Assembly: GCA_048013815.1 (NCBI GenBank)
Contig: CM106585.1
Span: forward strand, 17,236,001-17,300,000
DNA: 64,000 nucleotides
Direction of reading: 5' to 3'
Source of the DNA: Setoptus koraiensis
Taxonomy: Eukaryota; Arthropoda
The notes beneath the pieces are model-generated. The model made no database searches and had not been told where the DNA came from. It was given only the letters and a program-made list of their open reading frames with translations. Both the position numbers and the translations under genes were made by a program. Below are positions 50,407-61,151 of the stretch, in pieces (position 1 is the stretch's first letter; the number at the start of each line of letters is the position of its first letter).

Positions 50407-50440
<34 letters not shown>
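50370..50440. repeat. Two (AC)n microsatellite tracts
   Basis: Two CACACA runs (about 50371-50391 and 50409-50439) are separated by a short ctcgcacactctgtg segment. Confidence 0.9.
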
Positions 50441-50442
<2 letters not shown>

Positions 50443-51298
50443 TACTGTTTTGTGTTGGTTCATGCGATGTTCGATAGGGATCATCGTCGTTAGTAGCCAG
50501 CAGCAATGGTTATGGCAACACACACTGATATTTATGTATGAATGTGTCTCGTCTGCGGGCAGCTGATTCTGAGATGAACATTGCTTTGCTTGAACAATAT
50601 TTCATCACCATAGACAAGCTATATTTATATTGATTGATCGATGGTTGGGCTCCACATTTATTATTAATATTATACTTTTATATATTGGTAGTGGAGGCGA
50701 TATATTTAGCACTTCAACACTCAAGTAAATACCGGCTTATTATTATACAACAACTACTATGTATATATAGGTACATATACACACCTACATATTTATCATC
50801 ATTAGCAGCATTTTATTTATCACTATATTACTGTTATTGTGGGCTCAATTAAATCACCATCTATCCTAACCAACACAAACTCTTAATATTTACTGCAATT
50901 GTAGTCAACAGTAATGGATCGTTCATCTTGCATGAAATACACATGTCTACATAGACTTAGTATTATTATTGTAGTGATAAAATTTGGCTATTAGTTTTAT
51001 TCAGGCGCCCCCCATTGAAACGGCGTGTGCAGGACAATAAAAGGGAAAATCAGAATATCTATACTTACCATTATTACCACTTGTATTTAGACATATAACC
51101 ATAGACACACATTTAAACTACCCCAAATAACGAATTTCAGAATGGTCCATGGGGCCGAGCTCAACGTTGTAGATCAATTTCCAAGAGACCGAATTGCATG
51201 AATAGTGCTAGCGCTGGACATTTTGATCCTCTTTTTTTTTATTAAACAACACTTTTAATATCTGCAAGTCAAACCAGAAGCAAACCTCGTCCTAAAAT

Positions 51299-53683
51299 AT
51301 GGGCAACCACTTAACCGGGAGGCTCGGGTCAAACTCAGGCCATCAAATGAGGACAAATCAAGAAGATACCATTTATAGTTATTCTGTAAACAAGTCATAC
51401 TTTAGTAATTTCTTTATAATGGCCGGAGAACGTTTTGATGCCTCCAATCCAGATTATTTATTTGGTGAAAATTATGATCTTAACTATCTGAGTTGTGCAA
51501 AGCCTTTATCATTCCCTTATAAGCAATCTCAATCTTATCTAATGGCAGCCAACAGTAAAAAATCAAACAGTAGGGTGAACCTTAGAAGCAATACCTCTAG
51601 GAATAAGACAATCAATCATTTGAAATCTCGAAGCTCTAAGGTTCCCACACCAAAAAATCTGCAACCATCACAGGCATTGAAATGTCTCATCAATATACGT
51701 AAGGAAACCTTGCGATTGGTTAAGGTTAACACACCTCATGAGCTATCGCAAAGCATCAGTATGAAAAATAGTTATAATCCACAATCCTCTTATGAGACTG
51801 AAGATGATGAAACCATTATTCCAAGAGTACTCAAAGAGCGTAGTCTCAATGATACCCCTGAATGCGACCGAACTGATAGTCATGGAAGTAGCAATCGGAG
51901 AGACAAGCCATCTATAACTGATTTACCTTCAAGTGTTAGTGTTCAAACAACAAATGATCACACGATATCACCTGGTGCAACAACAGCACAATCCTACAAC
52001 CAAAGACTGGATAATGAACAAGATTATAGTGATAATAAAGGCGGTAAAAATATTAGACAATATTCTAAACTGAGGATTCAAGATTATTCGCAATCTGACG
52101 CTACCTCCACTGACGACATGAACCTCACTCATGAAAAGAGTCGAGAAAGAAAGTTGAGACCGAATGGAAATGTGATGTATCAAAATTATCAGCCTGTGAT
52201 CGATTTAGAACAAGTTACTCGAGATACGATAACCAATGAGAGTTTGAGTACCTCAACAAACAGTGATACAAGTCGCTCGATACCGTCAAATTTGAGCTCA
52301 GACGATGGCAAAGAGAGGCTTGATTCTCCTCTGAGAGTATCAACATTAACAAATAATACAAATTGTAGTGCCGACGATAGTTTGAATAATTCAATTATAA
52401 ACAAGGAAAAACGCGAGTTGTGGTCACAGGGTCAATCGCAAGTATACAATATAGAATTTAACTTTGACACGGAAGTAGATTGCACTATTAGGATTTATTA
52501 CTTTTGCCGTAGACAAATAACCGCTAGTGGAATAATTTACGAACCTTTGAACAAATCCTACATGTCACAAATTTATCATTACAAGAGTGGGCTCAATCAT
52601 AAATTTCAACAAGCGGATCATACATTCCAACCGAATCTGTTTGATGATGACAATCTTAGCTACAAACCTTTCGACCAAGCTGGAAACTTTGATCCGACAG
52701 CACTCTTCCCAGTGGTAATACATGGCATCGCGCAAGATGGCACTTATCCTAGGCAGTCCCACTCTCTGATCGCGATAATTGAAAAAAATCAAAATGATGG
52801 TAGCTACTCAATCAAACCTCTCAAGCAACTATTATTCGTCGATGGTCTACAGTACTTACTTCAGGAGATATATGGTATAGAGAACAAACATCTCGCTTCA
52901 AGACAACAGTCTCGTAAAGTATCGTCTTCAAGTGTACAAAAATCTAGCTCGATCAAATCTAATGCGACCTACAGCAATATGGGATCAACATCTAGCATTG
53001 ATAAACAAGCCACATTAACTAATGGTAAAGCTCCACCTTATCAACATGATAACCTTTTCGAATGTGTTATTTGTATGAGTGAGGAACGCGATACACTCTT
53101 ATTGCCATGTCGTCATCTCTGTCTCTGTAATTCTTGTGCCCATCATCTGAGATACCAAGCCAATAATTGTCCCATATGTAGGGCTCCATTCAGAGCTCTG
53201 ATACACATAAGAGCTGTTCACAAGTCGGGAAAGCAGTCGAAAAATCAAGACAGAATCGATAGCATTCCAAAAGGCGCTAAAACAACAAGTTCTACGACAA
53301 TCGACAGTTCCTCTAAAAACAAAGAAAAGATGTCAGCCAACCACCAACAGGCTCCTTTAATGTCTCGCGAGAGCGTTGTCAGTATTACTGGTCAGTCATC
53401 ATCGGTCACAACTTTGACTAAAACTCTTAACACAGCAAAATCCTCTCTGACATCAACTTCAATTCAAGGAAACAACCATAACAATAGTCTGGAACTCTCC
53501 AACTTGGATAATCAATGGCAGTACAGTGGAGTGAGCAACCCCAAAACCGTCTCAGCTCCCACTGCCATCACAACTTCAACAATGCTCCCTGTCGGCTATG
53601 AGTATACATCCCTCTTTACAGAGACCATGAAAGAGTACGATGATTTTCGTAACCTAGCATCTTGCGACGGCGGAACAGACTGA
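51299..53683 (+). CDS. MGRN1: MGRN1/RNF157-type RING E3 ubiquitin ligase (mahogunin)
   Basis: A 794-residue single-exon protein. The start MGNHLTGR fits an N-myristoylation signal. It is followed by the family's N-terminal domain: NFFIMAGERFDASNPDYLFGENYDLNYL near residues 38-65 (in pieces), then CLINIRKETLRLVKV near 128. A Ser/Asn/Thr-rich insertion of roughly 235 residues splits this domain, which resumes near 382 (YNIEFNFDTEVDCTIRIYY) and runs to LLQEIYGIENKH. The C3HC4 RING finger is at about 589-628 (CVICMSEERDTLLLPCRH, then CPICRAPFRAL). The C-terminus is Ser/Thr-rich. In other animals these ligases ubiquitinate TSG101, melanocortin receptors or Smoothened-pathway receptors at endosomes and membranes. 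The ortholog group is clear; choosing between MGRN1 and RNF157 is not meaningful in an invertebrate. Confidence 0.93.
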   Translation: MGNHLTGRLGSNSGHQMRTNQEDTIYSYSVNKSYFSNFFIMAGERFDASNPDYLFGENYDLNYLSCAKPLSFPYKQSQSYLMAANSKKSNSRVNLRSNTSRNKTINHLKSRSSKVPTPKNLQPSQALKCLINIRKETLRLVKVNTPHELSQSISMKNSYNPQSSYETEDDETIIPRVLKERSLNDTPECDRTDSHGSSNRRDKPSITDLPSSVSVQTTNDHTISPGATTAQSYNQRLDNEQDYSDNKGGKNIRQYSKLRIQDYSQSDATSTDDMNLTHEKSRERKLRPNGNVMYQNYQPVIDLEQVTRDTITNESLSTSTNSDTSRSIPSNLSSDDGKERLDSPLRVSTLTNNTNCSADDSLNNSIINKEKRELWSQGQSQVYNIEFNFDTEVDCTIRIYYFCRRQITASGIIYEPLNKSYMSQIYHYKSGLNHKFQQADHTFQPNLFDDDNLSYKPFDQAGNFDPTALFPVVIHGIAQDGTYPRQSHSLIAIIEKNQNDGSYSIKPLKQLLFVDGLQYLLQEIYGIENKHLASRQQSRKVSSSSVQKSSSIKSNATYSNMGSTSSIDKQATLTNGKAPPYQHDNLFECVICMSEERDTLLLPCRHLCLCNSCAHHLRYQANNCPICRAPFRALIHIRAVHKSGKQSKNQDRIDSIPKGAKTTSSTTIDSSSKNKEKMSANHQQAPLMSRESVVSITGQSSSVTTLTKTLNTAKSSLTSTSIQGNNHNNSLELSNLDNQWQYSGVSNPKTVSAPTAITTSTMLPVGYEYTSLFTETMKEYDDFRNLASCDGGTD

Positions 53684-53759
53684 ACAATCACGATTTGTTC
53701 AATACGATCACAGATTGAAGATTCTCAACGATCTCAAATATATCATCTAGATTAGTGTT

Positions 53760-53765
53760 ATTAAA
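53760..53765 (+). terminator. Possible MGRN1 poly(A) signal ATTAAA
   Basis: A variant hexamer 77 bp after the stop; no AATAAA is seen closer. Confidence 0.35.
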
Positions 53766-54275
53766 AAGAATTGTTTACTTGAAATTGATGACGAATGCTA
53801 AATGATTCAAGAGGCCCACTGTTATTATCAATACTTTCATCCATCAATTTTTCTATTCCACCCAAGGACAGATTGACCTTGGATCTATTTTTTCGCATTT
53901 CATTTTTTCTTTCTTTTTTTGTTTGTCTGTGGCAACTTTATATAACTTTATGTTGGGGGAAGTGAAGTGGAAGTGTTTCCGTTTTCACGGAGAGAAAGTA
54001 TTTTTTGTGCTTCGCCAACACCCCATGAAACGACCCTGGCTTATTTTCTCCGTATGAATGCAAGTGACCGTATCAGCTGTGATTGCCCCACATGTTTCAA
54101 TTCAAATGTTACTGTTATAGTGCACAATAATGTTTTGCTAAAATTCCATCATTGCATTATGCATCCAATTACGAAATGCAAACATCCTTTATTGGAGAAT
54201 GCAATCACTACCAGACAACACCGTCTGAGAATCTAAATAGTGATACAATATACAGTGCGGTATGAACACTACAAA
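53766..54275. other. Intergenic, AGGF1 upstream region
   Basis: AT-rich. It presumably contains the AGGF1 promoter and 5' UTR. Nothing else is recognised. Confidence 0.5.
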
Positions 54276-56771
54276 ATGGAGGGCAACGTTCTTCTAGATA
54301 TGGATAGGAAAAGAATAGAATTATTGGAGCAACAACTGGCAAGTAAATGTGATGAAATAGAACACATGAGAAAACAACTGGAATCAAAAGAAAGATTATT
54401 CGATATTAGTGAGAAAATTAATAAAGATCTTAGAGAACAAATACAAGTACTCAGTGCCAAATTACAATCCTATGGAAAAATTGACAAATTGCTTAATAAG
54501 TCAAAGGTGCATTCTTCTAGCCAGACAGATCTCTCAACTCGCTCTCAATTTAACGACGAATGGCACAGTCAGAATAAAACTCAATCAACAGACAAAAAAC
54601 AACTGAGTGGCTCAACGAAGAGTCTATCGCCACCACTTCTATCGAAGGCTTCATTGGAATCGTTGCTTGTAGACCGCAGGGTCATCCTATCCGGAGGCAA
54701 ATCGAGACTCTCACAATCTTTAAATTCAGTCTCATCGGCCTCTAAGAGTGTAGTAGCTGAAGATGGAGTTTGCAAGAATGGATGTGATGGAGCCAATCAA
54801 ACAACAACCAACTCATGGCAGAGAGAATCTAATAACACTCAAACCAGAATATCAGATTTAGTTAGAAATTGTGTCAATCAGAGCATGTCATCGGCAGAAG
54901 AGACGCCCGTGCAAGAGGACGATTATGTTTATGACGAGAGAAGTAGAACTTACTACAGCCCATCAACACAATTGTATTGGTATCCAGATTCGTCGTTCTT
55001 TTATGATCCAAAATCTTCTAGTTATTATCACTATGATTCCGCTCGGAAGAGTATTCAGTTTCATTCTACTTTGAGACTAGATCAGTCGTCGAATATATCA
55101 GAATGCAACGTTGGAGAAATTCAAGATGGCGCTAAATCTTATGTCGTTGCGGCCCCTGTCAGAAACTATTGTCTTCCTCGACCAAGCAGCGTAAATAAAA
55201 GGACTGCCGCCATAGACCAATCTTTGAGCTCTACAATTGACGATATAGATCAGCATCATATAGTTGAGGTTGACAACAATGATTTGTCGGAGACCAATGA
55301 AGTGATATCATCTTTCACTGTACGAGAATTCGGCCGTCATGAAAGTGAATCGATTAACAATAAGCCAGGGAAAGCTTTTGCTTGTATCGAGGTACTTACA
55401 TGCTTCTGTCCATGTTTTGGCATGTTCTAACTAATCTTGGCTAGGCCTGCTCGATCTAATATACCTCTAATCACTAATCGATAAGTTTCATGCTAATATG
55501 TTTGCAATCCTCTTTCTTTCCCCTTGCAACTTAACACCATTTGATCCTGTCTAATCCCGCCCCAATTAAAATAGAATAACAAAACAAAAAATCAGCCACT
55601 AACACCTCAAGAAAACATCACCTCGAAAGAATTAGAGGAGGGTGAGTTGTCCGACTCATCCTCTATATCAGCTTCTTCTTACATAGTCGAAGAGATTAAA
55701 TTGACTGATAATGGCGCCAACGATAAAAACGATAGATGCCCTCCTCTTAGCCTAGAAGAAATAGACACAAAATTAACTTATATAGGGGTTTACAAGGATG
55801 CTCCTTGTTTGAGAATGATAGTCATGCGATCTGAAAAATTAGATCTAGGTAGCCTGTTGCTAATAACTCCGGTTGGTGGAATCATAGGTAGTATACAAGA
55901 ATCTCACGTGTGTGTGCCTGATGAAGGAATCAAGCCCAGGCATTGCAAGGTATACTACAACAATGAAGTGCTCGGTTACTGCCTCTTAGATCTATCAGAA
56001 GATGGCTCTACATATCTGAGCTATGATAACGGATTAAGTTTTGAAAATATAACTAAAGGGAACAAACAGTTGATATTGACTCACGCAAGTATTTTACGCC
56101 TAGGTCTATTTACTGACCTTCTTATACATATACACTCTGGCAGAGATGTCACTTGCAATGAGTGCGAACCCGGCATCGTCCAACAACGTTTGAGAATTGA
56201 ACAATCGAAATCAGATAGTAACAGGGAAGAGCCGTTGAACTGCCGCAAGAATAAAGAGAAAGATAGACGATCTACGCTCAAAGCATTGAAAAGAAAGTAC
56301 GGTGTAGACGGAGGCGTCATGTCAAGTGATGTTATTGAAGTAGCGAACAACATAGTTGACTCTCATGGTTCTTTTTCAGCAGAGAATCCATCATTGATCC
56401 CACAAGGAGACCAATCGCAACCATCGAGTAAAAAGAAACAACTTTACAGAGATCGAGCCGCAGAGAGACGTGCCACAGGTGTAGGATCGCAAAACCCCTA
56501 CGAAAAAACTGATCTCACTGTCGGAGAAAGGCCTATCGGACCACAAAACAAAGGTTATAAGTTACTTACTAAGATGGGATGGTCTGCGGGACAACGTTTG
56601 GGCACAGATTCCACAAATCAGTCGAACCTACTAGAGCCTTTGATGGTCACTGGACACCTAGGCACATCCGGTTTAGGGTCAACAATCAGTGCCAGTAACT
56701 CCGCACTAAATCACAAAACAGCCAAGAGTAGAACATCCTCTCATCTCGATGATGATTTTTCTGATATATAA
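54276..56771 (+). CDS. AGGF1: AGGF1-like protein with OCRE, FHA and G-patch domains (2 exons)
   Basis: Exons are 54276-55391 and 55596-56771, with a 204-bp intron (donor gtactt, acceptor aatcag, phase 0). The joined protein has 764 residues. The start is the ATG at 54276; the open frame extends upstream only through a GTG. Order of parts: an N-terminal coiled coil (residues about 1-70), a Ser-rich linker, and an OCRE domain with aromatic repeats at about 215-257 (VYDERSRTYYSPSTQLYWY). An ELEEGELSDSS segment follows at the junction, also present in AGGF1. An FHA domain comes next (LLLITPVGGIIGSIQESHVC), then CNECEPGIVQQRLR and a G-patch near the C-terminus (KLLTKMGWSAGQRLG). Human AGGF1 is an angiogenic factor and a splicing-associated nuclear protein. 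The OCRE and G-patch domains suggest that the RNA-related role is the ancestral one. Confidence 0.93.
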
Positions 56772-56976
56772 TGTTAAAAATAGCAAACGGATAACGATCG
56801 TTTTCAAGACGCTCTCTGATTCTCGTCAATTTACCACCAACTGATCCATTAATTGGAATACTAAAATTTTCTGCCTGTAGAAATTACATTATAATGATCT
56901 GCTGTCAATATCATTGTTTTGTGAGTTAATCGATTACAAGAGTCACCAAACATGTTAGCCATAGATCATCTGTTAA

Positions 56977-56982
56977 AATAAA
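56977..56982 (+). terminator. AGGF1 poly(A) signal AATAAA
   Basis: Canonical hexamer about 205 bp after the stop. Confidence 0.6.
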
Positions 56983-58931
56983 GGCCGCTCCAATAGGACT
57001 ATTTTCTGTTTAATTATATAATTTTATATATATTTTCATATCCTATCCAGAGCGATTGTTATGATGAGATCTTAATGAGCATTAGCTGAGTTCTCGTTAG
57101 ACAAATTAGATAGCAAACAAAACGATTATGGGGTAGAAATGGCAGACTGGGTGAGAATGGAAGTATGATGGGGTGACGGAGAGAGAACCACAAACTTTGA
57201 TGCAATTTTTTCCGCAATTCAAATCAATAGGAGATTATTTTTGAATTCACGAGCCCATGTTTTAGAAATTGTTCTAGAAATAACAACGCTACGCTTAAAT
57301 TGGGTCACCTCAAACAATCGATAAAAACGTGGCACTAGGAATGGCACTCATTCTGAAATAAAAAGTTTTCTGACAACTTTATCGGATGAAACTCCTGCGC
57401 ATTTTCTCTTGCAAGATGTTGATGAAAAATTCTGACGATGCATCGAAGACTGAAGACCAAGATTGCCCAACTTATTGAATGACAAGCAGATCTTTTGTTT
57501 GAGTTCTTGCGAGCAAGTATTGAATTTCAAAAACTGAAGAACTAGAAGAATCGAAGAACTAACTGCAGAATCTACACAATGTACAATTGGCAAATGATGT
57601 TAACAACAGCGACAATCTTTATAGCCGTCGGTTGATCCATAGATTGAATCGGCCGGAACCGATAGCAAACAGGCGCCTATAGAGATTGTCGCTGTTGTTA
57701 ACATCATGGGTGCTTTGACAGGGTTCAGTGTTTATGATAGTGAAATCAAATGAAAATCTAGCTTTCTTCTGTAATGAGAAGATAATTATGAAAAAGTATC
57801 GTTTTTATCCGACCCAACTCATGCTCGGGCTAACATTTTACATCTAAGCGCTACGTGTATAAACGAACTAATCAAATCTTGCTTCTCCTCACGAAGATAG
57901 ACTTTGCAATCAGAGGCACACTTTTCGCCCGACTGACTTTGTTCTAAGTTGAGTGGCTTACTGAAAGTTTTGGGCGGCACCTGATAGGATGACTATAGTA
58001 AGGATCGGCATGTTCAGAGGGACGTGTTTATTTGCTGAGAGTTTTTGCATATGGAGAAAAGACAAGCGATTTAGCTAGTCGTTTAACGTTCAACTCTTCT
58101 GATCAGTATTTTGTATGAAGACCTTCTGATTGTAAAACTTTCTTGTGAGCTCTTTCGCGCATCAAATTAATCATCCACACATCCTTGATTTGAATGGCGC
58201 AATTTGAATGGGTCAATGAAGAACCAATCATTGAACGAGTTGCAATTTAATTACCAACTGTTTTACTCGTGACCAATGATGGATATTCTTACGACTCAAC
58301 ACGTTTCTGCCGAAAGTCTCGATAGTAGGAGGTCGAAAGTTTCTCCACTTTCTGCCTGATTAGAAACCATAGTCATCCCTTTATGTCGTTATGATTAGGA
58401 GGACCAACAGTCAAGTCTGAGTCAGAGGGACGAACTTTTGTCCAGTAGAGTGGCTCCGATGAATCGAGGACAACGACAAGGAAGAAACAATCAAAGGAAG
58501 AGAAAACTTAGAAGAAAGAAGAGCCATCAAAGGGAAAGGATCCGAAAAGAAATGTTGATTGCTGAGCCCGCGAAGACTATCATAACAAGCCAAAGGTCTC
58601 GATTGATTCTCTCATGTTTTCCTCTTTGATATCTGCAGCAATATGCCCAATTTCAAAACTAGAGCGTATCGCAAAGTTATATTGGTCATACAGTGTGCTA
58701 GGTATGATTAGCATGAGCTAGATTGAGAAGGAAAAAGAGGTTTATGGTGGCTAAGTCTTTCCAGTTTGGTTGACCCCAAGTGATAACTGTCTCCTTGCGG
58801 CTCGTATGTGTGATGTATATTCAAATTGTCAGGGGTCAAACTTCGCAAAAATGCTTTCGAATGCTCCCACTGACTGCTAGGTGATTTATCTCTCGTTCGT
58901 CCACAAATGATTTATATAACTCAAAAAACAG
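56983..58931. other. Intergenic region between AGGF1 and the protease relic
   Basis: About 1.9 kb without supported coding sequence. It includes the long foldback at 57594-57707. The small open frames here (for example 58438-58629) are Arg/Lys-rich and match nothing I recognise. Confidence 0.5.
57594..57707. repeat. Long foldback: 31-bp inverted repeat around a 52-nt loop
   Basis: The arm 57594-57624 (starting ATGATGTTAACAACAGCGAC) is complementary to 57677-57707 at 30 of 31 positions. The loop has a further small stem (atcgg/ccgat). No convincing target-site duplication flanks it. It may be a miniature transposable element or a precursor of a small RNA. Confidence 0.8.
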
Positions 58932-59180
58932 GTTTTGTTGTGGTCAGTCGATGAATCGATGCCTCACCACTATTCATGGATGGCACAGATATATCCGGCG
59001 GGCAGTCGGATGATCGATTGCACTGTATCTATTGTTGACAGATCATTTATACTGACAGCAGGACATTGTCTAGAAAGACCTGCTATTGTTCGCGAGATAG
59101 ACAATCGTATCGAGTTGCGCTATTTGGTGTATTGGCGTATTATCATATTTTCGGGGCCAGGATTGGGTGCTCCCCTCTGA
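58932..59180 (+). pseudogene. Trypsin-like serine protease fragment (orphan exon or relic)
   Basis: Following an AG acceptor (aaaaaacag), an open stretch of about 82 codons carries the first third of an S1 protease. It has SMPHHYSWMAQIY, which resembles the segment after the mature N-terminus, a Cys, and RSFILTAGHCLE with the catalytic His. The usual IVGG activation site is not recognisable, and no exon with the catalytic Asp or the GDSGG Ser motif follows before NUF2 begins. There is no ATG in this exon. It is either a broken protease copy or one exon of a gene whose other parts I cannot see. Confidence 0.5.
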
Positions 59181-59419
59181 AGAATTTTAGCCGGAGATTC
59201 CTTTGTCACGGTACTTTTGTGTGAGGATTTCGCAATGGCCTTACATCTGGTTCAAAAAAGAACCAACTGCGGCGCTGGCATCGTGTGCGACTTGCGCGGG
59301 TCAAGAAACCGTTGCGATTGTATTGTCCTCTTACTTATACTCACGTACAACGTAATTGAGTTCTATCACCTTTGTTACTCCCATTGTTATTATAACTAAA
59401 TTATTTTTATTTTTATAAA

Positions 59420-60601
59420 ATGGAGCTACCCAGCTCAGGAAGTCAGATAGCGTTTCGGCTCATGAATGACGATGACATTAGACAATTTTTATTGTTGGCC
59501 TTCGATTTCAAACTAGACAGAGATGCCTTCGCCAGGCCAACACGTGAAATGGTGTTCAGTATCTACAAGAGGTTTGTCACTGCTCTACTGCCTAAGGATG
59601 TGGAGCAGCCTAAACTAGAAGCCGCCCAACAAATGTATGACCTGGGACTTCATTTGGAAAATATTCAATATATGAACTTGACTCACGAGATCAATAAAAT
59701 TCTTCGCGGTTGGGACGACCAGAAGTTTCAAGCATCAGATATCGGAGACCCAAAACGAAAACGCACACAACATTTTCTCACAGTACTCATAACTGTCTGG
59801 GGCTATATCTACGACGACGTCCATCCAAAATGGCAGGCCACATCAAAAGAAAAGGGTCGGTTGCAGTTGAGAGACAGAAATATTCAATGGGAGAAACAAC
59901 TTGCTGGAACCACCCGTAGAATTGAGGAAGTGGCCGTAAAAATCTCAGATCTTGAGGCCAGCAATGGTAGTAGAGAGGAAATTGACAGTCGCCTCGGCGA
60001 GTCCGAAACAAAGGCTACCAAGAAGAAGACTGCCAAAGAAGAGTCTCGTAAAAAAATGAATGAGACCAGATTAGGTCACGCCAAGCTGAAAGAGGCGAAA
60101 AGCGATATTAAATTGGCCACAAACAAACTGAAAGAAAGAAGGATAGAGCTCGAGAAGATGTCTGTAGATTTTGAGGAGCGCATCCATAACTATCAAAAGG
60201 AAGTGGAAATCCAGAAAAGCTTGCAAAGCCCCAGAGCAGTGTTACAAACCATTGAAAATCAAAGTGAATGGGATGATAAACAGCTTGAAACTTGCTTGGC
60301 TTTAACTCGGTCAGCGAAGAACCCATTGATGATTAAAACTTCCAAGGATTTAGAGCAAATTGTATCCTACAAGTCTTTGATTGGTGATAAAAAACATACT
60401 ATAGAATTTAATAAGGCCCAGATCACTGAAGAGTCCACGATGTCGAAGATGCAGCTCGAGGAAATTAAAACTAGAGAACAAACAGCCATTCAAGAAAAAG
60501 AGGCCATCAGATCAAAGGTTGAGTTGGCCTTTAGTGGATTCGAGAAAACCATGGACGAAAGTATCGATGTTATCAGCGGGCCCCTTAAAACTTTAAAGTA
60601 A
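59420..60601 (+). CDS. NUF2: Kinetochore protein NUF2 of the NDC80 complex
   Basis: A 393-residue single exon. Residues 10-150 match the Nuf2 calponin-homology domain: MNDDDIRQFLLLAFDF, an FSIYKRFVTALLP helix, and SDIGDPKRKRTQHFLTVL, which corresponds to the DLxxPKxKRT motif of Nuf2. Residues about 155-385 are a long charged coiled coil. Nuf2 pairs with Ndc80, and together they attach microtubules to kinetochores in mitosis. The protein is shorter than the human one (464 residues); the missing part is at the coiled-coil end. The sequence has drifted strongly, as is usual for this family, so I rely on the CH-domain motif and the overall layout. AATAAA overlaps the stop codon at 60600-60605. 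Confidence 0.85.
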   Translation: MELPSSGSQIAFRLMNDDDIRQFLLLAFDFKLDRDAFARPTREMVFSIYKRFVTALLPKDVEQPKLEAAQQMYDLGLHLENIQYMNLTHEINKILRGWDDQKFQASDIGDPKRKRTQHFLTVLITVWGYIYDDVHPKWQATSKEKGRLQLRDRNIQWEKQLAGTTRRIEEVAVKISDLEASNGSREEIDSRLGESETKATKKKTAKEESRKKMNETRLGHAKLKEAKSDIKLATNKLKERRIELEKMSVDFEERIHNYQKEVEIQKSLQSPRAVLQTIENQSEWDDKQLETCLALTRSAKNPLMIKTSKDLEQIVSYKSLIGDKKHTIEFNKAQITEESTMSKMQLEEIKTREQTAIQEKEAIRSKVELAFSGFEKTMDESIDVISGPLKTLK

Positions 60602-60605
60602 TAAA
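60600..60605 (+). terminator. AATAAA overlapping the NUF2 stop codon
   Basis: The hexamer shares its first two bases with the TAA stop. If used, it would give an extremely short 3' UTR; a second signal further right is possible. Confidence 0.35.
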
Positions 60606-61151
60606 ATATTTGTAGAACATTTGAGATTGATCTGTCCTAATTTTTTGAAGACTCCAAGTTATCGGTGAATATTTTCAAATCCCAAGTATATCGGTACCCT
60701 ACAATGGAGTAGCATCGACAGGGATTCTAGACACCCAGCTACTGGACGTTTGTTATGGTGTGGTTGCGTCAACAAAACATATACTATGAACACATCTATC
60801 TCTGAGAAAGTCTCATACCGACCCAGATAAATGAAGAACTATAGAACTAATCGCTATATGACGTCGGAGTGTTTATATTGTTAAATCAACCAAATATTTA
60901 ATTGAAAGATAACCCAAAGAAGAGAATAATTCATGGTAATAATTCGTTTATGATATAATTAATACTTAAGTGACTGTCATGAATGGACTCTTACATACGC
61001 TGAATTGGCCGTATTCTGTAGAGCAACAAGTAGAATTGTGTAAGGTATCTGACTAATCATTGAAAAAATGTTTTTCCAAAATCAAAATAATGTAGCAAGA
61101 TATTGTTTACGTCCTATGAGTATACTGTATATAGAATAAATATTATTACTG
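60602..61151. other. Tail-to-tail spacer between NUF2 and RYBP
   Basis: 550 bp of AT-rich sequence containing both 3' UTRs. No other feature is seen. Confidence 0.5.

Larger units (their letters stand above)
45057..51298. other. Gene-poor intergenic region of about 6.2 kb
   Basis: I find no coding frame that I can support. The sequence holds dinucleotide runs, a near-perfect hairpin at 49540-49595, a small palindrome at about 50197-50219, and (AC)n tracts. It separates the divergent deacetylase-like (-) and MGRN1 (+) genes and so must contain both promoters. Undetected small exons or non-coding RNA genes are possible. Confidence 0.5.

Noticed and set aside
59190-59399. Second protease exon carrying the catalytic Ser
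   Set aside because: AGDSFVT lacks the GDSGGP consensus, and the remaining residues do not align with the end of an S1 protease.
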